Positions 14,114 through 16,638 of a stretch of DNA of 16,638 nucleotides are shown here, piece after piece. Source of the DNA: JADKAC01 sp964492065 (GTDB lineage Bacteria; Bacteroidota; Bacteroidia; Chitinophagales; BACL12). How positions within the stretch are numbered: the first letter of the stretch is position 1; each line of letters starts with the position of its first letter. The notes below the pieces were generated by a model, which saw only the letters and a list, made by a program, of their open reading frames with translations, did no database searches and was not told where the DNA came from. The stretch covers positions 1 to 16,638 of the forward strand of contig CAZBHH010000039.1 in assembly GCA_964492065.1 (NCBI GenBank), in the 5' to 3' direction. The position numbers and the translations under genes are program-made.

Positions 14114-15937
14114 ATGGCGCACCGATCCGCACAATTCAGCACTAACCCCGAAGAGCAGGAAAGGAAAAAGCGCATCACGATGCAGGGCATCCGCTCGGCG
14201 ATGCGCATCTTCAAGTACCTGAGACCTTACAAGACAAAATTTATTATAGGCATAGTCGCTTTGCTTTTCAGCAGTTTCACCACCATGTCGTTTCCGTTTT
14301 TTATGGGCAAACTGATCGATACTGCTTCTCATACCGGCTCTGATTTCTTTTCGGACACCAATGCCGTCGCCTTGGTGCTTATCGCCATTTTGGTCTTTCA
14401 GTCGGCGGTTTCGTTTTTTCGTGTGTATTTATTTGCGGTTGTCTCCGAGCGGAGTATGGCCGATGTGCGCTCCACCCTCTACAATAAACTGATTACGCTG
14501 TCCATTCCCTTTTTTGAAGAACACCGGGTGGGCGAACTGACGAGTCGCAGCACTAATGATGTGGATCAGTTGCAGGAAATGCTCAGCGTAACACTGCCTG
14601 AATTTGTGCGCCAGGTAGTCACCATACTCTTTGGATTGGGATTTATATTTTTTATTTCCACACGGTTGACATTGCTGATGATTTCCACCTTCCCCATATT
14701 AATCATTTTAGCCGTATTGTACGGCAAATACATACGCTCGCTCTCGAAGAAGCGCCAGGATGCGCTGGCGGAGTCCAATATCGCCGTTGAGGAGACGCTG
14801 CAGAACATTTTTACCGTAAAGGCATTCGGCAATGAAAATTATGAATCGCAACGCTACAAGGGATTTCTCGACAGGGTTATCGATACCGGCATCAAGGGAG
14901 CGGTGAACCGCGGCGCTTTCACCACCTTTCTGATTCTCGGGCTGTTTGGCGGTTTCGTTTTGGTGCTGTGGTATGGTACGTTATTGATGAAAACGGGTGA
15001 GATTACGCCGGGCACACTTACCGCATTCATGTTATACACCGGCTTTATCGGCGGGGCGGTGGGCGGCCTCGGCGAGATGTACGGCCGCCTGCAAAAAGCC
15101 GTCGGAGCCACCGAGCGCATTTTTGAAATCATCGACGAAGAAGGTGAAATAGCACTGCAGAGCGAAGAACCGGCATTAAAACTTCAAGGCGCCATCCGGT
15201 TTCGGGATGTGGCCTTCTGTTATCCCACCAGGCCGGACATCCGGGTGTTAAACAATATCAACCTAACCATTGCACCCGGCGAGAAAGTGGCCTTTGCCGG
15301 ACACAGCGGCGCCGGAAAATCCACTATCGCTCAATTGCTGCTGCAGTACTACGAACCAACGGAGGGCATCTTATTGATGGACGGGAAACCCGCCGGTGAT
15401 TATACATTACAGGCGCTGCGGCAAAATATGGCTATCGTGCCGCAGGATGTAATTTTATTCGGGGGCACCATTAAGGAGAATATCGCCTACGGCAAACCCG
15501 GAGCGAGCGAACAGGAAATTAAACGGGCTGCGATGAAAGCCAACGCCTGGGAATTTATATCCAAATTTCCCGGACAACTGGAAACCATTGTCGGCGAACG
15601 GGGCGTCAAACTCTCGGGAGGACAACGACAGCGCATCGCCATCGCCCGTGCGATATTGAAAGACCCGGCCATTTTAATCCTCGACGAAGCCACCAGCAGC
15701 CTGGATGCGGAAAGCGAGCAATCGGTGCAGCAGGCATTGGAAGTGCTGATGGAAAACCGCACGACCATTATTATTGCACACCGCCTGAGCACCATCCGCA
15801 ATGTGGACAGGATTTTTGTCCTGGAAAACGGCATCATAAAAGAAGAGGGCACCTTTGATGCGCTTTCGAAAGTGGAAAACGGTATCTTCAATAAATTATT
15901 AAAATTGCAGTTCAATAATCCGGAATTAATCAATTAA
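14114..15937 (+). CDS. ABC half-transporter, fused permease and ATPase (MsbA/exporter type)
   Basis: Type IV-fold exporter half of 607 aa that should dimerise; substrate unknown (lipid, peptide or drug are all possible). The membrane domain (about 38-325) has six predicted helices and the coupling-region motif FFEEHRVGELTSRSTNDVD (133-151). The ATPase domain has the A-loop Tyr370 (FCYPTRP), Walker A GHSGAGKST (396-404), Q-loop VPQDV (442-446), signature LSGGQRQR (500-507), Walker B LILDEA (521-526) and H-loop His556. All catalytic residues are present. I kept the ATG at 14114 because a short charged N-terminus before the first helix is usual in related Bacteroidota proteins; ATG codons at 14180 and 14201 are alternatives, the first preceded by a purine-rich stretch. 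A small membrane protein gene starts 10 bp downstream. Confidence 0.95.
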   Translation: MAHRSAQFSTNPEEQERKKRITMQGIRSAMRIFKYLRPYKTKFIIGIVALLFSSFTTMSFPFFMGKLIDTASHTGSDFFSDTNAVALVLIAILVFQSAVSFFRVYLFAVVSERSMADVRSTLYNKLITLSIPFFEEHRVGELTSRSTNDVDQLQEMLSVTLPEFVRQVVTILFGLGFIFFISTRLTLLMISTFPILIILAVLYGKYIRSLSKKRQDALAESNIAVEETLQNIFTVKAFGNENYESQRYKGFLDRVIDTGIKGAVNRGAFTTFLILGLFGGFVLVLWYGTLLMKTGEITPGTLTAFMLYTGFIGGAVGGLGEMYGRLQKAVGATERIFEIIDEEGEIALQSEEPALKLQGAIRFRDVAFCYPTRPDIRVLNNINLTIAPGEKVAFAGHSGAGKSTIAQLLLQYYEPTEGILLMDGKPAGDYTLQALRQNMAIVPQDVILFGGTIKENIAYGKPGASEQEIKRAAMKANAWEFISKFPGQLETIVGERGVKLSGGQRQRIAIARAILKDPAILILDEATSSLDAESEQSVQQALEVLMENRTTIIIAHRLSTIRNVDRIFVLENGIIKEEGTFDALSKVENGIFNKLLKLQFNNPELIN

Positions 15938-15947
15938 ACCGCAAGCA

Positions 15948-16190
15948 ATGAACTTAATCTATTTCATAATAATCGGCGCTTTAGCTGGATGGATAGGCGG
16001 CAAACTCATGCGGGGCGAAGGCTTCGGTTTAATCGGCAATATCGTCGTCGGCATAGTAGGCGCCGTTATCGGCGGATGGATTTTCGATACCTTGGATATT
16101 TCCAGCTCGGGAGTAACCGGCGCTATCGCAAGCTCGGTAGTAGGCGCCATTGTATTTTTATTTATCGTTGGATTAATAAAAAGAAAATAA
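15948..16190 (+). CDS. GlsB/YeaQ/YmgE-family small membrane protein
   Basis: An 80-aa protein with three hydrophobic segments (about 3-17, 27-46 and 56-77) rich in Gly and the family pattern GALAGWIGGKLMRGEGFGLIGN, ending in the basic tail KRK. Members of this family (formerly transglycosylase-associated proteins) are inner-membrane proteins linked to stress responses; the biochemical role is not known. It starts 10 bp after the ABC transporter stop and probably shares its transcript. Length and composition are typical of the family. Confidence 0.92.
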   Translation: MNLIYFIIIGALAGWIGGKLMRGEGFGLIGNIVVGIVGAVIGGWIFDTLDISSSGVTGAIASSVVGAIVFLFIVGLIKRK

Positions 16191-16212
16191 ACCCTATCGC
16201 CTGTTCCTTATT

Positions 16213-16638
16213 TGTAAATCGCCTCCCAGCTCTGCAGGAGCGGCATATTAATAGAACAATTCATCAACAACAATTCCCAAACTCCCCTGGAGCGATATTT
16301 TAATAACATAATTCATTGTAAATCGCTTTCCAGCTCCGCAGGAGCGGCATATTAATAGAACAAACAATCATCAATCACCTCCCAGCTCCGTAGGAGCGAC
16401 ATATTAATAGAACAGCCAATCATCAATCACCCCAGCTCCGCAGGAGCGGCATATTAATAGAACAAACAATCATCAATCACCTCCCAGCTCCGTAGGAGCG
16501 GCATATTAATAGAACAGACAATCATCAATCACCTCCCAGCTCCGTAGGAGCGACATATTATTAGAACAATTCATCAACAACACTTTCCAAACTCCCATGG
16601 AGCGATATTTTAATAACATAATTCATTGTAAATCGCTT
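16213..16638. repeat. Array of about 52-bp palindromic repeats, running off the right edge
   Basis: Eight units start at 16225, 16276, 16330, 16381, 16431, 16483, 16535 and 16587, spaced 50-54 bp. Six are of type 1 (CAGCTCCGYAGGAGCGRC then ATATTAATAGAACA) and two, the second and eighth, of type 2 (ACTCCNNTGGAGCG then ATATTTTAATAACATA). Every unit keeps a small hairpin CTCC-N3-GGAG (a G-U pair in the first). The flank TGTAAATCGC occurs at 16213, 16317 and 16627. Bases 16259-16328 recur at 16569-16638 with about three changes, giving a 310-bp higher-order period. Linkers are themselves repeated, so this is not a CRISPR array. No gene was found in 16191-16638. Confidence 0.9.

Noticed and set aside
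15989..16303. 104-codon open frame overlapping the small membrane protein gene and reading into the repeat array
   Set aside because: It is out of frame with a clear family member, and its second half is translation of the palindromic repeat.
16213..16638. Possible CRISPR array
   Set aside because: The sequences between repeat cores are themselves repeated, the core varies in type, and no cas genes are present.

Overview
The window looks like a chromosomal segment from a member of the Bacteroidota; family or genus cannot be named from sequence alone. The grounds are secreted proteins ending in type IX secretion (T9SS) sorting-domain-like C-termini, promoter elements of the TAnnTTTG type used by this phylum, a pyrG-yidC neighbourhood, and a Kdo-activating enzyme (Gram-negative LPS). 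Core genes sit at about 50% GC by hand counts of a few lines, whereas parts of the left third fall to about 22-35%.

Left third (1-6900, all minus strand): an accessory cluster of secreted proteins. Reading in the direction of transcription, it has secreted protein B (307 aa), a broken metallopeptidase start (110 codons), secreted protein A (308 aa), an intact 1092-aa M43-like metallopeptidase fused to a beta-helix-like region, and a propeller-like secreted protein that runs off the left edge. A and B are paralogues. Each overlaps the following peptidase start by the same ATGA, so a two-gene unit exists twice. The first 40 codons of A and B plus 68 bases upstream are an exact 188-bp direct repeat spaced 1289 bp apart, while the rest of each protein has diverged. 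This constant leader with different bodies is the most unusual structure in the window.

Middle (7034-12911, all minus strand): a housekeeping run in transcription order of an NfeD-type membrane serine protease, kdsB, pyrG and yidC. PyrG makes CTP and KdsB uses CTP to activate Kdo for LPS; YidC inserts inner-membrane proteins.

Right part (12912-16638, all plus strand): transcription diverges from a 74-bp AT-rich intergenic region with a good Bacteroidota promoter and two DnaA-box-like 9-mers, with a third just inside the neighbouring gene. Then come a LysM protein with a double-psi beta-barrel-like domain, a rho-independent terminator, an ABC half-transporter and a small GlsB/YeaQ-type membrane protein. 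The window ends in an array of about 52-bp palindrome-containing repeats (eight units visible) that continues past the edge.
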